DNA from: an uncultured Collinsella sp.
GTDB taxonomy: Bacteria > Actinomycetota > Coriobacteriia > Coriobacteriales > Coriobacteriaceae
Direction of reading: 5' to 3'
Assembly (NCBI GenBank): GCA_902478935.1
Contig: CABSMV010000080.1
Span: 1 to 9,115, forward strand
Length of the DNA: 9,115 nt
Below the pieces are notes generated by a model. It saw only the letters and a list, made by a program, of their open reading frames with translations, had not been told where the DNA came from and ran no database searches. Both the position numbers and the translations under genes were made by a program. Below, in pieces: positions 1-5,665 of this stretch (its first letter is position 1; each line of letters starts with the position of its first letter).

Positions 1-253
1 TCTCGGGACTTGCGGCGTCTTTTGCGGCCTCGAGGTTTTTGAGCGCTTCCTGCATGGCTGCATACGCTTTGTCTTTTTCGGTGGCCGCGGTTTCGCTCGA
101 GTTCGCGGCCGCTGTCTGCAAGGCGACTGCATCGGTGGGGGAGCTGATTTCTGCCGCGATCGCCGTTGCGGGGGCGATTCCCGCGGCAAGTGCCGCGGAA
201 AGGGCGATGCCCACAGTTGCTCGTCTTGCTCTTCTTGCGAGAATGTCGTTCAT
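1..253 (-). CDS. Secreted protein, N-terminal fragment (cut by window edge)
   Basis: The minus strand is open from an ATG at 253 to the window edge, giving 84 codons with no stop. The product starts MNDILARRARRATVG, a basic n-region. An Ala-rich hydrophobic stretch follows (about residues 12-31), then a likely signal peptidase I site around residues 31-35 (AIA/AE). After the signal peptide comes a hydrophilic, Ala/Glu/Lys-rich stretch (about residues 50-84) that looks helical or coiled-coil, as in the stalks or extracellular repeats of Gram-positive surface proteins. The start is supported by GAGGT six bases upstream of the ATG on the minus strand. It is transcribed divergently from the ABC exporter operon. 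The C-terminal portion lies outside the window, so function cannot be assigned. Export is well supported; anything further is speculation. Confidence 0.75.
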   Translation of the reverse strand, partial: MNDILARRARRATVGIALSAALAAGIAPATAIAAEISSPTDAVALQTAAANSSETAATEKDKAYAAMQEALKNLEAAKDAASPE

Positions 254-286
254 CTCGGCACCTCATTTCAAGGGTCGGCGACTAAC

Positions 287-299
287 TTAGTAGCACTAA
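287..299. promoter_or_regulatory. Candidate operator, TTAGT-N3-ACTAA dyad
   Basis: There is a perfect 5-bp inverted repeat, TTAGT and ACTAA, separated by AGC. It overlaps the predicted leftward transcription start, where a bound repressor would block initiation. The same half-sites, joined with no spacer, recur at 4241-4250 over the predicted promoter of the flavodoxin-like gene. Operator function is inferred; the regulator is unknown. Confidence 0.3.
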
Positions 300-303
300 T
301 GTA

Positions 304-312
304 AGTATATCA
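304..312 (-). promoter_or_regulatory. Extended -10 promoter for the leftward secreted-protein gene
   Basis: On the minus strand the sequence reads TGATATACT, an extended -10 (TG, one base, then TATACT). It lies about 50 bases upstream of the ATG at 253. No convincing -35 hexamer is visible 16-18 bases further upstream, which is tolerable for extended -10 promoters. Predicted transcription would begin near 297, inside the dyad at 287-299. Confidence 0.4.
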
Positions 313-394
313 GGTGGTTTGCCCGCCATTGATCGGGCGTGCGCGTGCCTCTCCGCTTCTTTGGAAACCGAATCCCATTAGAAATGGCGAGTTG

Positions 395-424
395 TTTACT
401 CGTCTTTTGGGCTCACCGTACTAT
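395..424 (+). promoter_or_regulatory. Candidate promoter of the ABC exporter operon
   Basis: TTTACT (395-400) and TACTAT (419-424) are separated by 18 bases and each matches the sigma-70 consensus at four of six positions. Transcription would start near 431, leaving a leader of about 38 nt before the ATG at 469. This is the best-placed pair in the divergent region, but the match is only moderate. Confidence 0.35.
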
Positions 425-454
425 CATGATTCGAATTGAGTGTGAATGATGATA
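422..454. promoter_or_regulatory. 33-bp dyad over -10/start region of the ABC operon
   Basis: TATCATGATTC (422-432) and GAATGATGATA (444-454) are inverted copies matching at 10 of 11 positions, with an 11-nt centre. The dyad covers the predicted -10, the transcription start and the bases immediately before the AGGGAG ribosome binding site. This geometry suits a dimeric repressor such as those of the MarR, TetR or GntR families that often control multidrug ABC exporters. No regulator gene lies in the window. Repressor binding is inference. Confidence 0.4.
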
Positions 455-468
455 GGGAGCGCCTTTTT

Positions 469-2325
469 ATGATTGAGCTGCTCAGGCGTTTTGGTGGCAA
501 GTTTCGCCGGTATATGGTGATCGGCCCAGCGTGCAAGCTGATCGAAGTGATTTTTGACCTGCTGACGCCGCTGGTGATTGCCCAGATGATCGACAAGGGC
601 ATTGGCTCGCACGACGTGAGCGCCGTTATCCACTACGGCATGCTACTTGCCGCCATGGCCGTGATCGGCATCTCGTTTACGCTCGTCTGCCAAAAGATGG
701 CGGCGCTCACGTCGCAGGGCATGGGCACCGACATTCGCGGCGCGCTCTACGAGCACATCAACAAGCTGAGCTATGCTGAGCTCGACCGCTTTGGCACGCC
801 GTCGCTCATCACCCGCATCACCAACGACGTTAACCAGGTCCAGCTCGCTGTGGCGCTGGGCGTGCGCATGCTCATCCGCTGGCCCTTTCTAGCGGTGGGC
901 TCCATGTGCGCGGCCCTTGCCATCGACCTTAAGCTCGGCATCATCTTTTTGATCTGCACGCCCGCCATTGGCCTGGTGTTCTGGGTTGTCATGGCGCGCT
1001 GCATTCCGTACTACAAGCAGCTGCAGGCAAAGCTCGACCGCATCGCGCTTATCTGCCGCGAGGGGCTTTCGGGCGCCCGCGTGGTCCGCGCCTTTGTGCG
1101 CGAGGACCACGAGCGCGAGCGCTTTGCCCAAGCCGCCGATGACCAGGCCAATACCGCCATCGCGGTGGGCAAGCTCTCGTCAATCCTTAATCCCGTCACG
1201 TTTTTGGTGATGAACCTGGGCGTGTGCGCCATCCTGTGGGTGGGCGGCATCCAGGTCAACGCGGGCGAACTCACGCAGGGCCAGGTCATGGCGTTTGTGA
1301 ACTACATGACGCAGACCCTCACCTCCATCGTGTACGTCGCCAACCTGGTCGTGGTCTTTACCAAGGCGAGCGCGAGTGCTTCGCGTATCAACGAGGTGCT
1401 CAACTGCGAGCCGAGCATCACCGACGAGGGCAATCAGTCGGTTGCGCTGCCCAAGCCGAGCGAACTGGCGGGTGGCGCTGTTCCGGTCCCCGCGCTGAGC
1501 TTGAGCCATGCGAGCTTCTCCTTTGGCGCGGGCGCGGCAAATGCCGTCAACGATGTGACCCTGGAGCTCCCGCTGGGCAAGACGCTTGGCATTATCGGCG
1601 GTACGGGTAGCGGCAAGTCCACGCTCGTCTCGCTTATCCCGCGCCTGTACGATGCGAGCACCGGCAGCGTGAGTGTGATGGGCGCCGACGTGCGCACCTG
1701 GCCGCTCGACCAGCTGCGCCGTGTGGTCGCGACCGTTCCACAGCGTGCGTCGCTGGTGAGCGGCACCATCCGCAGCAACCTGACCTGGCGCGACGAGGCT
1801 GCGACCGACGAGGATCTCTGGGCGGCGCTCGACATGGCGCAGGCGAGCGAGTTCATGCGCAACAAGCCGCAGGGGCTCGATACCCCGGTCGAGGCGGGCG
1901 GTAAGAACTTCAGCGGTGGCCAACGCCAGCGCCTGACCATCGCGCGCGCCCTGGTGGGCTCGCCTCAGATATTGATCATGGACGATTCTGCCTCGGCGCT
2001 CGACTTTAAGACCGACGCGGCGCTTCGCCATGCCATCCGCGAGCGCAGTGTGCGCGGTGCCGCCGAGGGCGGGCTGCCGCTCACGACCGTCATCGTGAGC
2101 CAACGTGTCTCGACCGTGCGCGACGCCGATATGATCTGCGTACTTGACCACGGTTCGGTCGCGGGCCTGGGCGCGCACGATGAGCTCTACACGACCTGCC
2201 AGCTCTACCGCGAGATTTGCCAGTCGCAGCTTCGCCGCGAGGAGCTCGAGGGTCAGCAGGGGAGCACGACGCCCGCGTCCACTCCGACCGCCCCCGCATC
2301 CGTCTGCGCAAAGGAGGGCTGCTAA
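469..2325 (+). CDS. ABC exporter half-transporter, subunit with degenerate ATP site
   Basis: 618-residue fused TMD-NBD protein of the multidrug/lipid ABC exporter type. The six hydrophobic segments fall at about residues 17-42, 52-76, 132-152, 156-178, 240-262 and 272-298. Family motifs in the coupling-helix regions are ITNDVNQV (117-124) and GARVVRAFVRE (202-212). The NBD shows Walker A GGTGSGKS (377-384), Q-loop TVPQ, signature FSGGQ (481-485) and Walker B ILIMDD. Asp506 replaces the catalytic Glu, and Gln545 (SQRVST) replaces the switch His. Those two changes mark the degenerate half of heterodimeric exporters such as TM287/288, LmrCD and BmrCD. The start is ATG 469, with AGGGAG nine bases upstream; an in-frame TTG at 436 is possible but lacks a good ribosome site. 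The substrate cannot be read from sequence. The last 30 residues are a Ser/Thr/Pro-rich tail. Confidence 0.93.
   Translation: MIELLRRFGGKFRRYMVIGPACKLIEVIFDLLTPLVIAQMIDKGIGSHDVSAVIHYGMLLAAMAVIGISFTLVCQKMAALTSQGMGTDIRGALYEHINKLSYAELDRFGTPSLITRITNDVNQVQLAVALGVRMLIRWPFLAVGSMCAALAIDLKLGIIFLICTPAIGLVFWVVMARCIPYYKQLQAKLDRIALICREGLSGARVVRAFVREDHERERFAQAADDQANTAIAVGKLSSILNPVTFLVMNLGVCAILWVGGIQVNAGELTQGQVMAFVNYMTQTLTSIVYVANLVVVFTKASASASRINEVLNCEPSITDEGNQSVALPKPSELAGGAVPVPALSLSHASFSFGAGAANAVNDVTLELPLGKTLGIIGGTGSGKSTLVSLIPRLYDASTGSVSVMGADVRTWPLDQLRRVVATVPQRASLVSGTIRSNLTWRDEAATDEDLWAALDMAQASEFMRNKPQGLDTPVEAGGKNFSGGQRQRLTIARALVGSPQILIMDDSASALDFKTDAALRHAIRERSVRGAAEGGLPLTTVIVSQRVSTVRDADMICVLDHGSVAGLGAHDELYTTCQLYREICQSQLRREELEGQQGSTTPASTPTAPASVCAKEGC
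2311..2317 (+). promoter_or_regulatory. Strong ribosome binding site inside the end of the first ABC gene
   Basis: AAGGAGG lies eight bases before the ATG at 2326, within the last codons of the upstream ABC gene. The upstream stop codon (TAA, 2323-2325) directly abuts this ATG. The arrangement implies translational coupling and near-equal production of the two exporter halves, and it fixes the start of the second gene. Confidence 0.8.
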
Positions 2326-4185
2326 ATGAATCCGTACACTTCCTCCGGTTCGGTCGCCACGATGACGGCCAACGTGTCCGGCAACGATAGCCTCAACGAC
2401 CTGGGAGACGGTCCGCGCCAGCCCGGCGATCCCGAGCGCTATCCCGTGGGTGCGGTGACCCGCCGCCTGCTGGGCTATGTCCGTCCGCACCGCGTCTCGT
2501 TTGCGGCATCGTTTTTGAGTGCCGCCGTCTCGGTGATTCTGCAGCTCTACACGCCCATTCTCATTGGCGAGGGCATCGACCTTATCGTCGCCGCCGGGCA
2601 GGTGGACTTCGATGCGCTGCTGCCGCTCGTTACCAAGCTCGCGATTGTCGTCGTAGGTGCTGCGGCCTTCCAGTGGCTGCAGGGCTATTGCGTCAACCGC
2701 CTGTCCTACGAAACGGTGCGCGACATGCGCGTGGAGGCGAGCGATAAGCTCAGCCGCATGCCGCTCAGCTTTATCGACAGCCATGCCCACGGCGACCTCA
2801 TGAGCCGCGTGGTCAACGACGTCGACCAGGTGGGCGACGGTCTGCTGCAGGGCTTCACGCAGCTCTTCACCGGTGTTATTACCATCGTGGGCACGCTCGC
2901 GTTTATGCTTTCCATCAACCTGACCATGACGCTCGTGGTGGTACTCGTCACGCCGCTTTCCATTTTTGCAGCCGGTGCTATCGCCAAGCTCTCCAACAAA
3001 AGCTTTACGGCACAGCAGCGTATTCAAGGGCAGCTCGGTGGCCATATCGAGGAGTATGTGGGCGAGCAAAAGCTTGTCGACGCCTTTGCCTATGGCCCGA
3101 ACGCCCAGCAGCGCTTCGATGCCCTCAATGCCGAGCTCTACACCGCGGGCGAGCGCGCGCAGTTTATGGGTTCGCTCTCCAACCCCGGTACGCGTTTTAT
3201 CAATAACATCATCTATGCCGTGGTCGCTGTGATCGGCTGCGTGGGCGTGATCACGGGCGTGCCCGCGGCGCTTACGGTGGGCGGCGTGCAGATCTTCCTG
3301 TCCTACGCCAACCAGTACACCAAGCCGTTCAACGAGGTCACCAACGTCATTACGCAGATCCAGACCGCGTACGCCTCGGCGCGCCGCATGTTTGCGCTGC
3401 TCGATGCGCGCGAGCAGGAGCCCGACGCGTCGGACGCTGTAGAGCTTGCCGCCCCGCAGGGCGAGGTGACTTTTGAACACGTGGACTTTAGCTATGTGAC
3501 CGACCGCAAGCTGCTGCAGGACATCTGCATCGAGGCCAAGCCCGGCATGCGCTTTGCCCTTGTTGGCCCCACGGGCTGCGGCAAGACAACGCTCATCAAC
3601 TTGCTGCTGCGGTTTTACGATATCGATGCCGGTCGCATTGCGGTCGATGGCCGGTCTTCGCGTGACTACACGCGCGCAAGCCTGCGCCGCGCCTTTGGCA
3701 TGGTGCTGCAGGATACGTGGCTGTTCGAGGGCACGGTGGCGGAAAACATCGCTTACGGTTGCCCGGGAGCCACGCGCGAACAGGTTGTCGAGGCGGCCAA
3801 GCGCGCGCACGCGCACAAGTTTATCGTGCAGCTGCCAGGCGGCTACGATACAGTGATCGGCGAGGACGGCGGCACGTTTAGCCAGGGTCAAAAACAGCTG
3901 CTGTGCATCGCGCGCGTCATGCTCACCGATCCGGCGATTCTGCTGCTGGACGAGGCAACGTCGAGCATCGATACGCGTACCGAGCTGCAGGTGCAGGCGG
4001 CATTCGACGAGCTCATGGCTGGCCGCACGAGCTTTGTCGTGGCACACCGCCTGAGCACGATTCGTAACGCCGACTGCATTCTGGTGATGCGCGACGGGCA
4101 GATTATCGAGCGCGGCACGCACGACGAGCTGCTAGCGGCAGGCGGCTTCTACGCCGAACTCTACCGCAGCCAATTCGCCCAGTAA
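2326..4185 (+). CDS. ABC exporter half-transporter, catalytically competent subunit
   Basis: 619-residue TMD-NBD half-transporter and partner of the preceding gene. A hydrophilic N-terminal extension of about 45 residues precedes the first membrane segment (about 58-82). Coupling-helix motif VVNDVDQV is at 162-169. The NBD has Walker A GPTGCGKT (414-421), Q-loop VLQD, Walker B ILLLDE with Asp542 and the catalytic Glu543, and switch His574 in VAHRLST. Its signature is FSQGQ (518-522) instead of LSGGQ. In a heterodimer that signature completes the partner's site, which already lacks its Glu and His. This subunit's intact Walker A, Glu and His pair with the partner's better FSGGQ. The result is one hydrolytic and one degenerate site. 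It is co-transcribed and abuts the upstream gene. The exporter is in the cytoplasmic membrane; the substrate (drug, lipid or peptide) is unknown. Confidence 0.94.
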   Translation: MNPYTSSGSVATMTANVSGNDSLNDLGDGPRQPGDPERYPVGAVTRRLLGYVRPHRVSFAASFLSAAVSVILQLYTPILIGEGIDLIVAAGQVDFDALLPLVTKLAIVVVGAAAFQWLQGYCVNRLSYETVRDMRVEASDKLSRMPLSFIDSHAHGDLMSRVVNDVDQVGDGLLQGFTQLFTGVITIVGTLAFMLSINLTMTLVVVLVTPLSIFAAGAIAKLSNKSFTAQQRIQGQLGGHIEEYVGEQKLVDAFAYGPNAQQRFDALNAELYTAGERAQFMGSLSNPGTRFINNIIYAVVAVIGCVGVITGVPAALTVGGVQIFLSYANQYTKPFNEVTNVITQIQTAYASARRMFALLDAREQEPDASDAVELAAPQGEVTFEHVDFSYVTDRKLLQDICIEAKPGMRFALVGPTGCGKTTLINLLLRFYDIDAGRIAVDGRSSRDYTRASLRRAFGMVLQDTWLFEGTVAENIAYGCPGATREQVVEAAKRAHAHKFIVQLPGGYDTVIGEDGGTFSQGQKQLLCIARVMLTDPAILLLDEATSSIDTRTELQVQAAFDELMAGRTSFVVAHRLSTIRNADCILVMRDGQIIERGTHDELLAAGGFYAELYRSQFAQ

Positions 4186-4212
4186 GCAAGCCCGTGGGGC
4201 AAATTAATCAAT

Positions 4213-4238
4213 CGACAGACGATGGTTTACATCTGTCG
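4213..4238. promoter_or_regulatory. Inverted repeat at the -35 region of the flavodoxin-like gene
   Basis: CGACAGA (4213-4219) and TCTGTCG (4232-4238) are perfect 7-bp inverted arms with a 12-nt centre. The centre includes the candidate -35 hexamer TTTACA (4226-4231). There is no T-run after it, so it is not a convincing terminator for the ABC operon. An operator is the more likely reading. Confidence 0.35.
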
Positions 4239-4253
4239 CGTTAGTACTAAGAT
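4226..4253 (+). promoter_or_regulatory. Candidate promoter of the flavodoxin-like gene
   Basis: TTTACA (4226-4231, five of six to consensus) is followed after 16 bases by TAAGAT (4248-4253, four of six). Predicted transcription starts near 4260, giving a leader of about 50 nt. The 127-nt gap after the ABC operon and this promoter suggest the gene can be expressed independently. Confidence 0.4.
4241..4250. promoter_or_regulatory. Perfect palindrome TTAGTACTAA overlapping the -10
   Basis: This 10-bp perfect palindrome overlaps the first bases of the candidate -10. Its half-sites TTAGT/ACTAA match the dyad at 287-299 in the other promoter region, suggesting a shared regulator. A functional role is inferred from placement only. 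Confidence 0.3.
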
Positions 4254-4312
4254 ATTCATCTAATAAATTGCATTAGTGGCTTTAGTTTTGGGGGAAACGA
4301 GGCAACGTGACT

Positions 4313-4864
4313 ATGACGTGCTCTTTGGTGGTCAACAGCAAGAGCGGTAATACCAGGATGGTTTCGGGCGCGATCAAGCGCGCTCTGCAGGCTGCGGGCG
4401 TTGAGTTTGTCCATGCCGCGGCATTGAGCGACGATGCGGATGCAGATCAGGTTGCGCTCGAGGCGCAGGGCGCCTGCGCGGCCGACACGGTGCTCGTCGG
4501 TTTTTGGTGCGACAAGGGCGCGTGCACGCCTTCGGTCGCGGCGTTGCTCTCCGCTTTGCACGGCAAGCGCGTCTTCCTGTTTGGCACCTGCGGCTTTGGG
4601 GCCGATCAGAGCTATTACCAGCAGATTATCGACCGCGTAACTTCCAATTTGGCTGGGGATGCCGAGCTTGCGGGCTGGGCGATGTGCCAGGGCAAGATGG
4701 GTCCTGCCGTAAAACAGCGCTACGAGGCAATGCTTGAGCAAGATCCCGAAAACGCCCGCGCTAAGTTGCTGCTCGACAACTGGGTTGCCGCGAAGGATCA
4801 TCCCACCAAGGAGGATCTGGACAACATGACCGCAGCCGCCAAAAAGGCCGTGCTGGGGGAGTAG
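4313..4864 (+). CDS. Flavodoxin family protein (Flavodoxin_3-like)
   Basis: 183-residue protein with a short-chain flavodoxin fold. A hydrophobic first strand (CSLVVN) leads into the FMN-phosphate loop NSKSGNT (8-14). Next come strand VLVGFW (60-65) with the loop WCDKGACT, then FLFGTCGFG (88-96) in the position of the second FMN-binding loop. The C-terminal motif CQGKM (125-129) and a terminal helix containing DHP (162-164) are typical of the Flavodoxin_3 group found in anaerobes. The protein should be a cytosolic FMN-dependent electron carrier or oxidoreductase accessory. Some relatives (BilS) assist bilirubin reductase, but no reductase gene is present, so that link is not claimed. Start choice: ATG 4313 has GAGG ten bases upstream; an in-frame GTG at 4307 is only four bases from it. 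The family call is firm; the partner is unknown. Confidence 0.82.
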   Translation: MTCSLVVNSKSGNTRMVSGAIKRALQAAGVEFVHAAALSDDADADQVALEAQGACAADTVLVGFWCDKGACTPSVAALLSALHGKRVFLFGTCGFGADQSYYQQIIDRVTSNLAGDAELAGWAMCQGKMGPAVKQRYEAMLEQDPENARAKLLLDNWVAAKDHPTKEDLDNMTAAAKKAVLGE

Positions 4865-4906
4865 CTCCCATCGCTGACGGCGGTCGGTCCATCTTTCTAA
4901 ATGAAA

Positions 4907-5035
4907 CGTCCTCCCGGGCGTCGGGGCACGAAGTTCCCTGCTCTACAGTCCTGCGCAAGACGAAGGCCACATTAAGTGGCCTTCTTTGCGTGCGGAACTC
5001 GCGATGAGCTTCGTGCCCCGCCGTCCGGGAGGACG
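4907..5035. repeat. Long inverted repeat (27-bp arms) enclosing a terminator
   Basis: The arms at 4907-4933 and 5009-5035 are inverted copies matching at 25 of 27 positions; one of the two differences is G-U compatible. The enclosed 75 nt hold the hairpin terminator at 4954-4990. The arms are GC-rich and share the core GGGGCACGAAG / CTTCGTGCCCC. No reading frame is supported across it. The right arm ends about 60 bp before the first unit of the 62-bp array. It could be a miniature mobile palindrome, a bidirectional structure or an attenuation-type element; its nature is undetermined. Confidence 0.7.
4954..4990 (+). terminator. Rho-independent terminator after the flavodoxin-like gene
   Basis: There is a perfect 9-bp stem, GAAGGCCAC (4962-4970) and GTGGCCTTC (4976-4984), around the loop ATTAA. 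A further CGCAA/TTTGCG helix (4954-4958 with 4985-4990) extends it across a small bulge. The T-run is short (TTCTTT), so efficiency may be modest. It lies about 90 nt after the stop codon at 4864. Confidence 0.65.
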
Positions 5036-5094
5036 CCTCTTTATTGATGGGAGGCCTGATAGGTCGATGGTTCCGTGCTCGGATGCGTCCAAAG

Positions 5095-5542
5095 TGGGAC
5101 GGGCTTTCCGGATGGGCAGGCTTTCGAAAAATGCGTCCCGGAATTTGCCTTTGGAATGGGACGTAGTTTCCCGTTGAGGTGCTTTGCGGAAAGTGCATCC
5201 CACTCTGGGCGGTCGAAGTGGGACACACTTTCCCAAAGGCGCTCCAACGGGAAATTGCGTCCCATTATTCGGTCAAGAAACGGGATGCATTTTCCCAATG
5301 AGAGCAAAACCGGAAAATGCATCCCACAATCAGCCCTCAAAGTGGGACGCCGTTTCCCAATGAGGCTCAAGCGGAAAATGCATCCCGGAATTTGCGCTCA
5401 AAGTGGGATGCGGTTTCCGGTTGAGGGTCTAAGGGGAAAATGCGTCCCAGAATCGACGCTTGAAATGGGATGCAGTTTCCCGATGAGGCACTCGACGGAA
5501 AATACATCCCAGAAATGGCCTTTGAGCTGGGATAAGATTTCC
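5095..5542. repeat. Tandem array of 62-bp palindromic units (about 7.5 copies)
   Basis: Units begin at 5095, 5157, 5219, 5281, 5343, 5404, 5466 and 5528, a period of 62 (once 61). Each unit has a left arm of consensus TGGGAYGCNNTTTCC, a centre resembling CAATGAGGCNC, and a right arm GGAAAATGCRTCCCA about 30 bases after the left arm. A linker of about 16 bases (consensus like GAATNNGCNCTNGAAG) follows. The arms are near-perfect inverted copies; unit 5281-5326 has 14 paired positions without mismatch. The last unit (5528) keeps its left arm, but its right arm has diverged. A right-arm-like GGATGCGTCC at 5081-5090 suggests a decayed unit on the left. Because 62 is not a multiple of three, the unit changes frame at each copy, so the array is non-coding. 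Confidence 0.92.
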
Positions 5543-5560
5543 GCGGCATCTCGGATTCTC

Positions 5561-5639
5561 AAAAATGAGACACGCCGTTGGCGAAAATGAGACACGTGAT
5601 ATCGGGCATCGGATGTATCATTTGCAAAAATGAGTCCAC
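5561..5639. repeat. Three short direct repeats, AAAATGAGACACG type
   Basis: AAAATGAGACACG occurs at 5562-5574 and 5584-5596. A variant, AAAAATGAGTCCAC, lies at 5626-5639. The first copy sits almost where the right arm of array unit 5528 should be, and all share AAAATG with that arm, so they may be decayed array arms. They could also be remnants of a transposon end with repeated internal sites. They fill the space just upstream of the large secreted-protein gene and may overlap its promoter, for which I see no convincing -35/-10 pair. Confidence 0.6.
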
Positions 5640-5665
5640 TCCACTCGAATAAAGCGAGGTCCCTC

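Noticed and set aside
436..468. TTG at 436 as start of the first ABC gene
   Set aside because: It lies inside the dyad and has no suitable ribosome binding site. ATG 469 is preceded by AGGGAG at good spacing.
1180..4122. A 980-codon open frame on the minus strand across both ABC genes
   Set aside because: It is antisense to two genes with clear motifs, and its translation is Arg/His/Ala-rich with no recognisable domain. Long antisense frames are common opposite GC-rich codons.
4190..4205. GCCC-GTG-GGGC hairpin after the ABC operon as a terminator
   Set aside because: The stem is only 4 bp and there is no following T-run.
5095..5542. CRISPR array
   Set aside because: The arms alternate in orientation, the segments between them are only about 16 bases and partly conserved, and no cas genes are present.
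5075..5590. A 171-codon plus-strand frame across the repeat array, with several overlapping minus-strand frames
   Set aside because: The 62-bp period shifts frame at every copy, so no repeated peptide is maintained. The openness comes from the low stop-codon content of the repeat.
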